Shown: in pieces, positions 29,284-37,949 of the stretch
Layout: every line of letters begins with the position of its first letter
Numbering within the stretch: the first letter of the stretch is position 1
Assembly (NCBI GenBank): GCA_034189655.1
Contig: JAXHUE010000016.1
Coordinates: 1-40,755 of the forward strand
From: JAXHUE01 sp034189655
GTDB taxonomy: Bacteria; Chloroflexota; Dehalococcoidia; E44-bin15
Direction of reading: 5' to 3'
Length of the DNA: 40,755 nucleotides
Notes under the pieces: model-generated
What the model saw: only the letters and a program-made list of their open reading frames with translations
What the model was told of the DNA's origin: nothing
The model's database searches: none
Translations under genes and position numbers: made by a program

Positions 29284-30783
29284 ATGAGGACGTATCTACC
29301 ACCCAGGTTCATAGTGGAGCGCGACGAGTCGCGGTGCATAGGCTGCCAGGTGTGCGTGAACCAGTGCTCCTTCGGCAGCCACTACTACGATGCCGAAGAC
29401 GATGTGGTGAGGAGCCACGAGGAGAGCTGTGTCGGCTGCCACCGCTGTGTGCTCTTCTGCCCGACGCGGGCGCTCACCGTCAGGAAGACCCCCCTGGACT
29501 ACCGCGATAACTACAACTGGCGCCCCGAGGTCATCGAGGACATCACGAGGCAGGCGGAGACCGGCGGCATGCTGCTCACCGGCATGGGCAACGACAAGGG
29601 CCAGCGCATATACTGGGACCACCTGGTGTTGAACGCAAGCCAGGTGACCAACCCCTCCATCGACCCGCTGCGCGAGCCCATGGAGCTCACCACCTACCTG
29701 GGGTCGAAGCCGGACCGGCTGGAGTTCGAAGGCGGGGCCTTAAAGACCAGGCTCGCCCCCCAGATAAGGCTGGAGGTGCCGGTGATGTTCTCCGCCATGT
29801 CCTACGGGGCGGTGAGCTTGCATGTCCAGGAGTCGCTGGCGCGGGCCGCCACCGAGATGGGCACCCTGTGGAACACCGGCGAGGGGGGGCTCCACCCCAG
29901 CCTGTACCGGTATGGGGACAACACCATCGTGCAGGTGGCGTCGGGGCGCTTCGGCGTCCACCCCAGGTACCTGGACGCGGCGCGGGCGGTGGAGATCAAG
30001 ATCGGGCAGGGGGCCAAGCCCGGCATCGGGGGCCACCTCCCCGGCGAGAAGGTGAGCGCCGATGTCTCTGCCACCCGCATGATACCCCGGGGCACCGATG
30101 CCCTGTCGCCGGCGCCCCAGCACGATATCTACTCTATCGAGGACCTGGCGCAGCTCGTCTACGCCATAAAGGAGGCCACCAACTACACCAAGCCGGTATC
30201 GGTGAAGATCGCCGCGGTGCACAACTCGGCGGCCATCGCCAGCGGCATGGTGCGTGCCGGGGCCGACATCGTCGTCCTCGACGGGTTGAGGGGGGCCACC
30301 GGCGCCGCGCCCAAGATCATCCGTGACAACGTGGGCATACCCATCGAGATGGCGCTGGCCGCGGTGGACACCCGCTTGAGGCAGGAGGGCATCCGTGGCC
30401 GGGCCTCGCTGGTGGTCTCCGGGGGCATAAGGAACGCCGGGGACGTGGCCAAGGCCATCGCCCTGGGTGCCGACGCCGTGAACATCGGCACCGCGGCCTT
30501 GATCGCACTGGGCTGCCGTGCCTGCCAGCAGTGCCACACCGGGAGGTGTGCCTGGGGCATCTGCACCAGCGACCTGGCCCTCACCAAGAGGCTCAACCCC
30601 GATATCGGGGCCAGGCGGCTGGCCAACCTGCTCCGTGGCTGGGGCCTGGAGCTCAAGGACATACTGGGGGGCATGGGCGTAAACGCGCTGGAGAGCCTGC
30701 GGGGCAACCGGCTCCACCTGAGGGGGTGGGGCTTGAGCGATACCGAGCTTGAGATACTGGGCGTGAGGATGGTGGGGGACTGA
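29284..30783 (+). CDS. Glutamate synthase FMN subunit with N-terminal ferredoxin domain
   Basis: The 499-residue protein forms glutamate from 2-oxoglutarate and ammonia on FMN. It starts with two [4Fe-4S] motifs (C18/21/24/28 and C49/52/55/59), followed by the FMN-binding TIM barrel: MSYGAVSLHVQESLA, NTGEGG, KIGQGAKPGIGGHLPGEKV, LDGLRGATGAAP, VSGGIRNAGDVAKA. The cysteine block CRACQQCHTGRCAWGI matches the [3Fe-4S] site of GltB. This is the stand-alone archaeal-type GltB core. ATG 29284 follows GGGGGGAG; the open frame upstream is not coding. The GXGXG gene starts right after the stop. Confidence 0.95.
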   Translation: MRTYLPPRFIVERDESRCIGCQVCVNQCSFGSHYYDAEDDVVRSHEESCVGCHRCVLFCPTRALTVRKTPLDYRDNYNWRPEVIEDITRQAETGGMLLTGMGNDKGQRIYWDHLVLNASQVTNPSIDPLREPMELTTYLGSKPDRLEFEGGALKTRLAPQIRLEVPVMFSAMSYGAVSLHVQESLARAATEMGTLWNTGEGGLHPSLYRYGDNTIVQVASGRFGVHPRYLDAARAVEIKIGQGAKPGIGGHLPGEKVSADVSATRMIPRGTDALSPAPQHDIYSIEDLAQLVYAIKEATNYTKPVSVKIAAVHNSAAIASGMVRAGADIVVLDGLRGATGAAPKIIRDNVGIPIEMALAAVDTRLRQEGIRGRASLVVSGGIRNAGDVAKAIALGADAVNIGTAALIALGCRACQQCHTGRCAWGICTSDLALTKRLNPDIGARRLANLLRGWGLELKDILGGMGVNALESLRGNRLHLRGWGLSDTELEILGVRMVGD

Positions 30784-30784
30784 C

Positions 30785-31558
30785 ATGGAGCGTGACACCT
30801 GCTACGCCGACGGGGATAGAGTGGTGAGCATCGACGCCGGCGGCCTCCACTATCGGCAGCTCAATGTCCTGCTGCGGGAGGCAGTGGCGGGCGGTGCCCG
30901 CCGTATCGCGCTGCACAACGTGTGCGGGCAGCGCTACATCGGCACCGACCTGGAAGGGCCCGTGGCCATCGATATCTACGGCACCCCGGGCAACGACCTG
31001 GGGGCGTTCATGGACGGGCCGCGGCTTACGGTGCACGGCAATGCCCAGGACGGCTGTGGCAACACCATGAACGGCGGCGAGATAGTGGTGCACGGCCACG
31101 CCGGCGACATCGCCGGCCTCTCGGCACGTGGCGGTGAGATATTTATCAGGGACGACGTGGGCTACCGCGCCGGCATCCATATGAAGGAGTTCGGGGACAA
31201 GAGGCCGGTGCTGGTCATCGGCGGCACCGCACAGGACTTCGCCGGGGAGTACATGGCCGGGGGGGTGCTGGTGCTGCTGGGCCTCACCCTGGACGAGGGT
31301 GAGCCCCACCGGGCCCACTTCATCGGCACCGGGATGCACGGCGGGGTCATATACGTGAGGGGCACCGTAGAGCAGTTCCAGCTGGGCAGGGAGGTGGGCG
31401 TCGCCGAGCTCGACGAGGGGGACAGCGCCGTGCTGGGACAGTTGATCGGCGAGTTCTGCGCCCACTTCGGCCTCGATGCCCAGGATATAGGGGGGCGGCA
31501 GTTCGTCAAGCTGTTCCCCCGGTGGCTCAGGCCCTACGGTCGACTGTATGCGTACTAG
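30785..31558 (+). CDS. Glutamate synthase GXGXG (beta-helix) subunit
   Basis: A 257-residue protein made of the right-handed beta-helix domain that forms the C-terminal part of GltB. Repeating G-x-x-G/G-G-x-x-x-V turns are visible: GPVAIDIYGTPGNDLGAFMDG, NGGEIVVHGHAGDIAGLSARGGEIFI, AGGVLVLLG, HGGVIYVRG. The domain is structural, linking the amidotransferase and synthase parts. Its ATG begins two bases after the FMN gene stop. Together the three proteins make one glutamate synthase split into three chains. Confidence 0.93.
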   Translation: MERDTCYADGDRVVSIDAGGLHYRQLNVLLREAVAGGARRIALHNVCGQRYIGTDLEGPVAIDIYGTPGNDLGAFMDGPRLTVHGNAQDGCGNTMNGGEIVVHGHAGDIAGLSARGGEIFIRDDVGYRAGIHMKEFGDKRPVLVIGGTAQDFAGEYMAGGVLVLLGLTLDEGEPHRAHFIGTGMHGGVIYVRGTVEQFQLGREVGVAELDEGDSAVLGQLIGEFCAHFGLDAQDIGGRQFVKLFPRWLRPYGRLYAY

Positions 31559-31653
31559 GAAGGGCAGGCCTGGCGGGGAGGCCCCGCCTAAAAGGCCCAC
31601 GCCTGGCCCGAAGGATGTGGCCGTGAATGGAGTGTCTCCAGGGAGAGAGTGGC

Positions 31654-32322
31654 GTGTTCAGGGCAGTCATCATAGCTGAAGATGGAGAGCGGGTGCGGGG
31701 GCTGGGCTCGGAGCTGGGCCAGAGGGGATTCATCTGCTCCGTCGCCACCGCCGTGGAGGGGGCGGCGCTCGCTGATACCCTCGCCTGCCGGCCCGACCTG
31801 GCCCTCGTGGCCATGGACGGTGCCGCGTCCCGCTCCCGGATGGCGCGCGTGGTGGAGAGCGTGAAGGGGCAACTCCCGGTCATCGCCCTCCTCTCTGCGG
31901 ACGCGCTCCGCGGGCTCGACCCTGCCCTGGTGGTGGACGACTTCGCCGTCTGGCCGTGGGACGCCGCCGAGGTGGCGCTGCGGGCGGAGCGGCTGCTGCG
32001 GCGCAGTGGCAGTGACGGCGCCGGGCCTGTCCGCTACGGCGACCTGGCCATCGACGTGGCGCGGTGTGAGGTGTCACTGTGCGGACGGCCGGTGCCCCTG
32101 ACCTTCCGGGAGTACGAGCTCCTGCGCTTCCTCGCCGCCAACCGGGGGATAGTGTTCACCCGGCAGGCCCTGCTCGACAGGGTGTGGGGCTATGACTACT
32201 ACGGTGGCGAGCGGACCGTGGATGTGCACATCCGCAGGCTCCGCGGCAAGATAGAGGGGCCCTCTCACGCCTTCATCGATACCGTGAGGAACGTGGGCTA
32301 CCGGTTTCGGGACGACCGCTGA
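31654..32322 (+). CDS. Orphan OmpR/GlnR-like response regulator with atypical receiver
   Basis: The 222-residue protein has a receiver domain (1-115) and a DNA-binding winged helix (125-222: LTFREYELLRFL, VWGYDYYGGERTVDVHIRRLRGKI, VRNVGYRF). The receiver is degenerate: the acidic pair is E9-D10, a candidate Asp is D55, and the conserved Lys before the last helix is Trp (W100 in AVWPWD). No histidine kinase is nearby. An orphan OmpR-type regulator with a non-canonical receiver inside nitrogen genes recalls GlnR of Actinobacteria. GTG 31654 follows GGGAGAGAG; ATG 31627 is an alternative. It stops 4 bases before asnB. Confidence 0.85.
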   Translation: MFRAVIIAEDGERVRGLGSELGQRGFICSVATAVEGAALADTLACRPDLALVAMDGAASRSRMARVVESVKGQLPVIALLSADALRGLDPALVVDDFAVWPWDAAEVALRAERLLRRSGSDGAGPVRYGDLAIDVARCEVSLCGRPVPLTFREYELLRFLAANRGIVFTRQALLDRVWGYDYYGGERTVDVHIRRLRGKIEGPSHAFIDTVRNVGYRFRDDR

Positions 32323-32326
32323 TGTC

Positions 32327-33820
32327 ATGTGCGGGATAGTAGCCATATATGGAGACGGGGCCGAGAGGTGGCTGCCCCAGCTTGAGGGCATGATGGGGCG
32401 GCTCCACCACCGTGGGCCCGATGACCAGGGCGTCTACACAGGCCGGGACATCGTCCTGGGGCAGAAGAGGCTCTCCATAATAGACGTGACGGGGGGGCGG
32501 CAGCCCATCTTCAACGAGGACGGCACCGCCTGCATCGTGTGCAACGGCGAGATATACAACCACCTCGCGCTCAAGGAGGGGCTGGGCCGCCACCGCTTCA
32601 GCACCAGGTCGGATACCGAGGCCATCCTCCACCTGTTCGAGGAGGAGGGTGCGGCGGCGGTCTCGAGGCTGGACGGCATGTTCGCCTTCGTGCTCTACGA
32701 CGGGCGGGACATCGTGGTGGCCAGGGACCCGCTGGGCATAAAGCCCCTGTACCAGGGCAGGCGCGATGGCTGCCTCTTCTTCGCCTCGGAGATAAAGGCG
32801 CTGGCGGGGGTGGCGGAGGCAATCTGCGAGTTCCCCGCGGGGCACCTCTTCTCGTCGAGGGAGGGCCTGGCCCGCTACTACCAGGTCCCCGCGGCCGACG
32901 GGTACCAGGCAGACGTGGCAGATATCGTCGCCGCCGTCAGGGAGAAGCTGAGCCGGGCGGTGCAGAAGCGCCTCATGTCCGATGTCCCCCTGGGGGTCTT
33001 CTTGAGTGGCGGCCTCGATAGCAGCGTGATAGCCGCCGTGGCCCGGCGCCACTTCGACCGTTTGAGCTCCTTCTCCGTGGGCATGGAGGGCTCGGCCGAC
33101 CTATCGTATGCCCAGAAGGTCGCCCGCTTCCTGGGCACCGACCACCACCAGTATGTCTACACCCGGGACGAGCTGGTGGAGGTGCTGCCCCAGGTGATAT
33201 ACCACCTTGAGTCGTACGACCCCCCACTGGTGCGGAGCGCCATCCCCACCTACTTCGTATCGCGGCTCGCCGCGGAGCAGGTCAAGGTCATCCTCACCGG
33301 CGAGGGCTCTGACGAGGTCTTTGCCGGGTACCACTACTTCAAGGATGTCGATGGCGAGGAGGCGCTCCAGCGGGAGTCGATGAGGATACTGAACGGCCTG
33401 CACAACGTAAACCTGCAGCGGGTGGACCGTGCCACCATGGCCCACTCCATAGAGGGAAGGGTGCCCTTCCTCGATATCGACTTCGTCGAGTATGCCACCG
33501 CTATCGACCCCGGCTTGAAGCTGTGTGACGAGGGCCGGATGGAGAAGTGGCTCCTGCGCGAGGCCTTCACCGGCTATCTCCCCGACGAGGTGCTGTGGCG
33601 CACCAAGGCCGAGTTCGCCGATGGCTGCGGCTCTGCGCACCTCGTCGCCGAGCTCGCCGAGGAGGAGATATCGGACGCCGAGTTCCAGCGGCAGCGCGGG
33701 GCGCGTGCAGGTGCCCCGCTCGCCTCCAAGGAAGAGCTGTACTACTTCCGCCTGTTCCAGGGCTTCTTCGGCACCGAGGTGCTGGACGACGCCATCGGAA
33801 GGTGGCGCGGCCACTGCTAG
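32327..33820 (+). CDS. asnB: Asparagine synthetase (glutamine-hydrolysing) AsnB
   Basis: The 497-residue protein makes asparagine from aspartate, ATP and glutamine. The class II amidotransferase starts at once with the nucleophile Cys2 (MCGIVAIYG), then LHHRGPDDQG and CNGEIYNH. The synthetase half has the PP-loop SGGLDSS (227-233) and TGEGSDEVFAGY. It is somewhat shorter than E. coli AsnB (554) and has GRVPFLDIDFVEYA near the end. It lies 4 bases after the response regulator gene and is co-transcribed. A role in storing nitrogen as asparagine fits the cluster, though cell-wall or peptide amidation homologues exist. Confidence 0.92.
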   Translation: MCGIVAIYGDGAERWLPQLEGMMGRLHHRGPDDQGVYTGRDIVLGQKRLSIIDVTGGRQPIFNEDGTACIVCNGEIYNHLALKEGLGRHRFSTRSDTEAILHLFEEEGAAAVSRLDGMFAFVLYDGRDIVVARDPLGIKPLYQGRRDGCLFFASEIKALAGVAEAICEFPAGHLFSSREGLARYYQVPAADGYQADVADIVAAVREKLSRAVQKRLMSDVPLGVFLSGGLDSSVIAAVARRHFDRLSSFSVGMEGSADLSYAQKVARFLGTDHHQYVYTRDELVEVLPQVIYHLESYDPPLVRSAIPTYFVSRLAAEQVKVILTGEGSDEVFAGYHYFKDVDGEEALQRESMRILNGLHNVNLQRVDRATMAHSIEGRVPFLDIDFVEYATAIDPGLKLCDEGRMEKWLLREAFTGYLPDEVLWRTKAEFADGCGSAHLVAELAEEEISDAEFQRQRGARAGAPLASKEELYYFRLFQGFFGTEVLDDAIGRWRGHC

Positions 33821-33886
33821 TGGCTGGCCCCGGGCGGGCGCGGGCATCGCAGAGAGGGAGGGGGTCGAAAACCCCTCCTTGATCGT

Positions 33887-33940
33887 GTAACGGGACCGTA
33901 ACAGGGGCTTAATGCGGCGGAAACAGAGGTCGCCTACCAT
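33887..33940 (+). promoter_or_regulatory. Four 11-bp-spaced half-sites and -10 before amtB
   Basis: Pentamers GTAAC (33887), GTAAC (33898), TTAAT (33909) and GAAAC (33920) begin exactly 11 bases apart, each separated by 6 bases. This is the geometry of OmpR-family sites and matches the GlnR box of Actinobacteria (gTnAC-N6-GaAAC type). A TACCAT (33935-33940) can serve as -10, with no good -35, as expected of an activated promoter. The transcript would start near 33947, 24 bases before amtB. Confidence 0.7.
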
Positions 33941-33970
33941 GGTGTCAGGATGATACTCCAGGAGGTGGGA

Positions 33971-35200
33971 ATGGCGATCGACAGTGGCGATACGGCGTGG
34001 CTCCTGGTATCCTCGGCGCTGGTCATGCTGATGACCCCGGGCGTGGCCCTGTTCTACGGCGGGATGGTGAGGAGGAAGAACGTAGTCTCCACCCTCATGA
34101 TGGGCTTCGCCATCCTGGCGCTCGTCGGCCTCCTGTGGGTGCTCTATGGCTACAGCCTGGGGTTCGCCCACGATGTTGGCGGCTTCATCGGCGGCCTCGA
34201 CTGGGCCGGCCTCATCGGCGTGGGGCAGGGGCCCTCGCCGTACGCCGAGACCGTGCCCCACCTGGCCTTCATGGCCTTCCAGGGCATGTTCGCCATCATC
34301 ACCGCCGCCCTCATCACCGGCGCCGTGGTGGAGCGCATGAAGTTCAGCTCGCTGCTCATCTTCTCCGTGGTGTGGACGACGCTGGTGTATTGCCCGGTGG
34401 CCCACTGGGTGTGGGGGGGAGGCTGGCTGGGCCAGCTCGGCGCGCTGGACTTTGCCGGCGGCACGGTGGTGCACGTGAATGCCGGGGTCTCGGCGCTGGC
34501 ACTGGCCATGGTGCTGGGCCCGCGCCGCGGGTTCGGGGAGCGGGAGACCATGGCGGCCCACCACGTCCCCATGGTCATGCTGGGGGCGGCGCTGCTCTGG
34601 TTCGGCTGGTTCGGCTTCAACGCCGGGAGCGCCCTGACCGCCGGGGGCCTGGCCTCAAGCGCCTTTGTCGCCACCCAGGTCGCGGCGGCAGCGGCGGCGG
34701 CGACGTGGCTCCTGCTGAGCTGGGTACACCATCGCCCCAGCCTCCTCGGCGTTGCCACCGGGGCCGTGGCCGGCCTGGTAGCGATAACGCCCGCCGCCGG
34801 CTTCGTCCACCCCATTGCCGGCATACCCATCGGCGCGGTGGCGGCGGCCGTGGGCTACTACTGCATATCGCTGCGCATGAGGTGGGGGGTCGATGAGTCT
34901 CTGGACGTGTGGGCGGTTCACGGGATGTGTGGCACCTGGGGCGCGCTCGCCACGGGCATCTTCGCCAGCTCGGCGGTGAACGCTGCCGGCGCCGACGGCC
35001 TCATCTTCGGCAATGCCATGCTGCTCGCCAGGCAGCTCGCCAGCGTGGCCGTGGTGTGGGCCTATGCCTTCGGGGTGACCTGGGTGCTGGCACAGGTCTT
35101 GAAGGCCACCGTGGGGCTCAGGGTGGGCGATGACGAGGAGGTGGTGGGGCTCGACATATCGCAGCACGGGGAGAGGGCATACGGGGGTACGCTGACATGA
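33971..35200 (+). CDS. amtB: Ammonium transporter Amt
   Basis: The 409-residue inner-membrane channel has about eleven hydrophobic helices and the family blocks MTPGVALFYGGMVRRKN, FAIITAALITGAVVERMKF, and the twin histidines of the pore: VHVNAGVSALA and DVWAVHGMCGTWG. It conducts ammonium/ammonia and is normally gated by PII, whose gene overlaps it by 4 bases (ATGA). ATG 33971 with AGGAGGTGGG is a strong start; the ATG at 33950 overlaps this site and is less likely. It follows a 150-base intergenic region that holds the 11-bp repeats. Confidence 0.96.
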   Translation: MAIDSGDTAWLLVSSALVMLMTPGVALFYGGMVRRKNVVSTLMMGFAILALVGLLWVLYGYSLGFAHDVGGFIGGLDWAGLIGVGQGPSPYAETVPHLAFMAFQGMFAIITAALITGAVVERMKFSSLLIFSVVWTTLVYCPVAHWVWGGGWLGQLGALDFAGGTVVHVNAGVSALALAMVLGPRRGFGERETMAAHHVPMVMLGAALLWFGWFGFNAGSALTAGGLASSAFVATQVAAAAAAATWLLLSWVHHRPSLLGVATGAVAGLVAITPAAGFVHPIAGIPIGAVAAAVGYYCISLRMRWGVDESLDVWAVHGMCGTWGALATGIFASSAVNAAGADGLIFGNAMLLARQLASVAVVWAYAFGVTWVLAQVLKATVGLRVGDDEEVVGLDISQHGERAYGGTLT

Positions 35201-35535
35201 AGAAGATAGAGGCCACCATAAGGCCGGAGAGGCTGGAGCAGGTGCGGACGGCCCTCGCCGAGGCCGGCATCACGGGCATGACGGCCTACGAGGTGAGCGG
35301 GCGCGGCCGGCAGCGGGGCATCGTCCTGCAGTGGCGGGTGGGTGAGTACCGCGTGGAGATGTTGCCCAAGGTGAGGCTGGAGGTGGTAGTCCTCGACGAG
35401 GAGGTGGCCCCGGCGATAAACGCCATCGTGAGGGCGGCGCGCACCGGCGAGAGGGGCGACGGCAAGATATTCGTGGTGCCGGTGGAGTATGCGGTGCGCA
35501 TCAGGACCGGCGACGAGGACGAGAGCGCTATATAG
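35197..35535 (+). CDS. glnK: Nitrogen regulatory protein PII (GlnK)
   Basis: The 112-residue protein is a PII signal trimer that reads 2-oxoglutarate and ATP/ADP and gates AmtB. It has MKKIEATIRPERLEQVRTAL, the T-loop GRGRQRG...GEYRVEMLPK with the tyrosine equivalent to Tyr51, TGERGDGKIFVVPVEYAVRIRTGDEDE. The T-loop middle is unusual (IVLQWRV rather than HTELYRGA). Whether it is modified cannot be judged, as no glnD lies in the window. It overlaps amtB by ATGA and precedes glnA by 14 bases. Confidence 0.95.
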   Translation: MKKIEATIRPERLEQVRTALAEAGITGMTAYEVSGRGRQRGIVLQWRVGEYRVEMLPKVRLEVVVLDEEVAPAINAIVRAARTGERGDGKIFVVPVEYAVRIRTGDEDESAI

Positions 35536-35549
35536 AAAGGAGTGAGCCA

Positions 35550-36893
35550 ATGACAGCGAGAGACAGGGGGGAGGGCAAGGAGTATGTCCTCAAGATGGCC
35601 AAGGAGCACGATGTAAAGTTCATAAGGCTGTGGTTTGCCGATATCCTGGGCTTCCTCAAGAGCTTTGCCATCACCGTGGAGGAGCTGGAGACGGCACTGG
35701 AGGAGGGGATGGGGTTCGACGGCTCCTCCATCCAGGGGTTCGCCCGCATCGACGAGAGCGACATGATCGCCCTGCCCGATCCCGACACCTTCCAGCTTCT
35801 GCCGTGGCGGCCCAGGGAGCACCGCGCCGTGGCCCGCATGTTCTGCGACATCTTGAGGCCCGAGGGCACCCCCTTCGAGGGCGACCCCAGGTACGTGCTG
35901 AAGAGGAACTTGAAGCGGGCCGCCGACATGGGCTACACGTTCTACGTGGGGCCAGAGCTTGAGTACTTCTACTTCCGCGACTCGGAGGGCACTCAGCCCC
36001 TGGACCAGGGGGGGTACTTCGACATGACACCCCTCGACGTCGCCACCGACCTGCGGAGGGAGACCGTGCTCGCGCTGGAGGAGATGGGCATCGGCGTGGA
36101 GTACTCCCACCACGAGGTGGCCCCCAGCCAGCACGAGATCGACATGAGGTATACCGATGCCCTCACCATGGCCGATAACGTGATGACCTACCGCCTGGTG
36201 GTGAAGCAGATAGCCTTGAGCAAGGGGGTGTACGCCACCTTCATGCCCAAGCCCGTCTTCGGCATAAACGGCAGCGGCATGCACGTGCACCAGTCGCTGT
36301 TCAAGGGTGAGCGCAATGCCTTCTTCGATAAGGACGACAAGTATAACCTGTCCCAGGCGGCAAAGTGCTACATAGCCGGGCTCCTGCGCCATGCCCCGGA
36401 GATAACCGTGGTCACCAACCAGTGGGTGAACTCCTACAAGCGCCTGGTGCCTGGCTATGAGGCCCCGGTCTACCTCTCGTGGGCGCGGCGGAACCGCGCC
36501 GACCTGGTCCGCGTCCCCCAGTACAAGCCGGGCAAGGAGAAGGCCACCAGGCTGGAGTACCGCTCCCCCGACCCGGCGTGCAACCCCTACCTGGCCTTCA
36601 GCGCCATGCTCGCCGCCGGGCTCGAGGGCATCGAGAAGGAGTACCCCCTGCCCGAGCCGGTGGAGGAGAACGTGTACCAGATGAGCGTGGAGGAGCGGCG
36701 GAGGAGGGGCATCGGCACCCTGCCCGCGAGCCTGTGGGAGGCCATCGAGCTCTTTGAGTCCAGCGAGCTTATGCGCAAGGCCCTGGGCGACCACGTCTTC
36801 AGCTCCTTCGTCGCCAACAAGAAGATAGAGTGGGACCTCTACCGCACCCAGGTGACCGGGTACGAGATCGAGCGCTACCTGCCCGTTCTCTAG
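35550..36893 (+). CDS. glnA: Glutamine synthetase type I
   Basis: The 447-residue enzyme makes glutamine from glutamate, ammonia and ATP. Family blocks: FDGSSIQGFA, GPELEYFYF, the ATP/metal block VEYSHHEVAPSQHEID, KPVFGINGSGMHVHQS, NSYKRLVPGYEAPV and RLEYRSPDPACNPYLA. The length and the lack of the GSI-beta adenylylation block (here NVYQMSVEERRRRGI) place it in the short GSI-alpha group, so control by adenylylation is unlikely. It starts 14 bases after glnK with AAAGGAG and closes the assimilation genes before the NrpR homologue. Confidence 0.96.
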   Translation: MTARDRGEGKEYVLKMAKEHDVKFIRLWFADILGFLKSFAITVEELETALEEGMGFDGSSIQGFARIDESDMIALPDPDTFQLLPWRPREHRAVARMFCDILRPEGTPFEGDPRYVLKRNLKRAADMGYTFYVGPELEYFYFRDSEGTQPLDQGGYFDMTPLDVATDLRRETVLALEEMGIGVEYSHHEVAPSQHEIDMRYTDALTMADNVMTYRLVVKQIALSKGVYATFMPKPVFGINGSGMHVHQSLFKGERNAFFDKDDKYNLSQAAKCYIAGLLRHAPEITVVTNQWVNSYKRLVPGYEAPVYLSWARRNRADLVRVPQYKPGKEKATRLEYRSPDPACNPYLAFSAMLAAGLEGIEKEYPLPEPVEENVYQMSVEERRRRGIGTLPASLWEAIELFESSELMRKALGDHVFSSFVANKKIEWDLYRTQVTGYEIERYLPVL

Positions 36894-36894
36894 G

Positions 36895-36924
36895 GGGCAC
36901 CCGGGCGCAGCCGCGCCGGTGTCC
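36895..36924 (+). terminator. Weak hairpin after glnA
   Basis: GGGCACCCGGGCGC can pair imperfectly (two bulges) with GCGCCGGTGTCC across AGCC, immediately after the glnA stop. The sequence after it is TTATAC, not a T-run, so termination would be partial. A separate promoter for the next gene supports a transcript boundary here. Confidence 0.3.
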
Positions 36925-36965
36925 TTATACGGAGGGCACCCTGTCCACCGGGCCAGGTGGGAGTA

Positions 36966-36994
36966 TTCCGCTTCCCAGGCGAAGGTGTTATAAT
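36966..36994 (+). promoter_or_regulatory. Promoter of the NrpR-type gene
   Basis: TTCCGC (36966-36971), 17-base spacer and perfect TATAAT (36989-36994). A TGGGA-N10-TCCCA inverted repeat (36958-36977) overlaps the -35 and could be an operator, but it does not match the palindrome at 26252-26269. Confidence 0.6.
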
Positions 36995-37035
36995 GGGCTG
37001 CGCTCACAATCGCAGGGGGCCTTTCGGGGGTTCAC

Positions 37036-37949
37036 ATGGTGCAGAGTGCCTCTTCCGATGCCGAGAAGAAGGTCATCACCATACTCAGGGTGCTCTCCGA
37101 GTCGTCCGAGCCGCTGGGCTCTATCACCATCGCCAGGGAGCTTGAGAACCACGGCATCTTCTTGAGCGAGAGGGCGGTCAGGTACCACTTGAGGATAATG
37201 GACGAGCGGGGCTACACCCAGCCCATGGGCCACGACGGCCGCATGATAACGCCGCGCGGCATCGAGGAGCTGCGGATGGCGCTGGCGCCGGACCAGGTGG
37301 GCTTCATCCTGGAGCGGCTTGAGCTCCTGGCCTTCCGCACCACGTTCGACCCGCAGCGGCGCAGCGGCAAGGTGCCGGTAAACACCTCGCTCTTCGGGAA
37401 GGACAAGTTCCCCAGGGCCCTCGCCGCGATGAAGGATGCCTTCAAGGCGGGCCTCTGTGTCAGCGAGCTCGTGGCCACTGCCGCCGAGGGCGAGAAGATC
37501 GGGAGTGTGGTCGTCCCCGAGGGGAAGGTGGGCCTGGCCACCGTGTGCAGCGTGGTGATAAACGGCGTGCTGTTAAAGCGCGGCGTCCCCATGGAGTCCC
37601 GCTTCGGCGGCGTGCTGGAGGTGAGGGATACCAGGCCCCGGCGCTTCGTGGCCATAATCAACTACGGCGGCACGTCCCTGGACCCCTCCGAGCAGTACAT
37701 ACGCGCCGGCATGACCAGCGTGAGGCAGGTGGTGAGGGGGGGCAGTGGCAATATACTGGCCAACTTCCGGGAGATACCGGCGCCGTCCCGCTCGCTGGTG
37801 GACGAGGTCATCGCCGCCTCGGTGGAGGCGGGCATCGGCGGGGTATACGTCATGGGGCGCACCAGCGAGCCGGTGTGCCAGATCGCCGTGGGCGTGAACC
37901 GCGTGGGGCTGGTACTGCTGGGCGGCTTGAACCCCGTCGCCTGCGCCGT
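37036..37949 (+). CDS. nrpR: NrpR-type nitrogen regulator, 3' end lost in the gap
   Basis: The 304 visible residues comprise an N-terminal winged helix (about 8-75; ERAVRYHLRIMDERGYT) and the start and bulk of an NrpR regulatory domain (DUF128; PVNTSLFGKDKF, AAEGEKIG, YGGTSLDPSEQYIRAGMTSV, GNILANFREIPA). In methanogens NrpR represses nitrogen genes and is released by 2-oxoglutarate; some members have two regulatory domains. The N run cuts this one, so it is unclear whether it has one or two. ATG 37036 follows CGGGGG. The position right after glnA supports a nitrogen role. Bacterial NrpR homologues are uncommon. Confidence 0.85.

Noticed and set aside
36958..36977. TGGGA-N10-TCCCA as a second NrpR operator
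   Set aside because: Arm sequence and spacing differ from GGTA-N6-TACC at 26252-26269. It is kept only as a note under the promoter.
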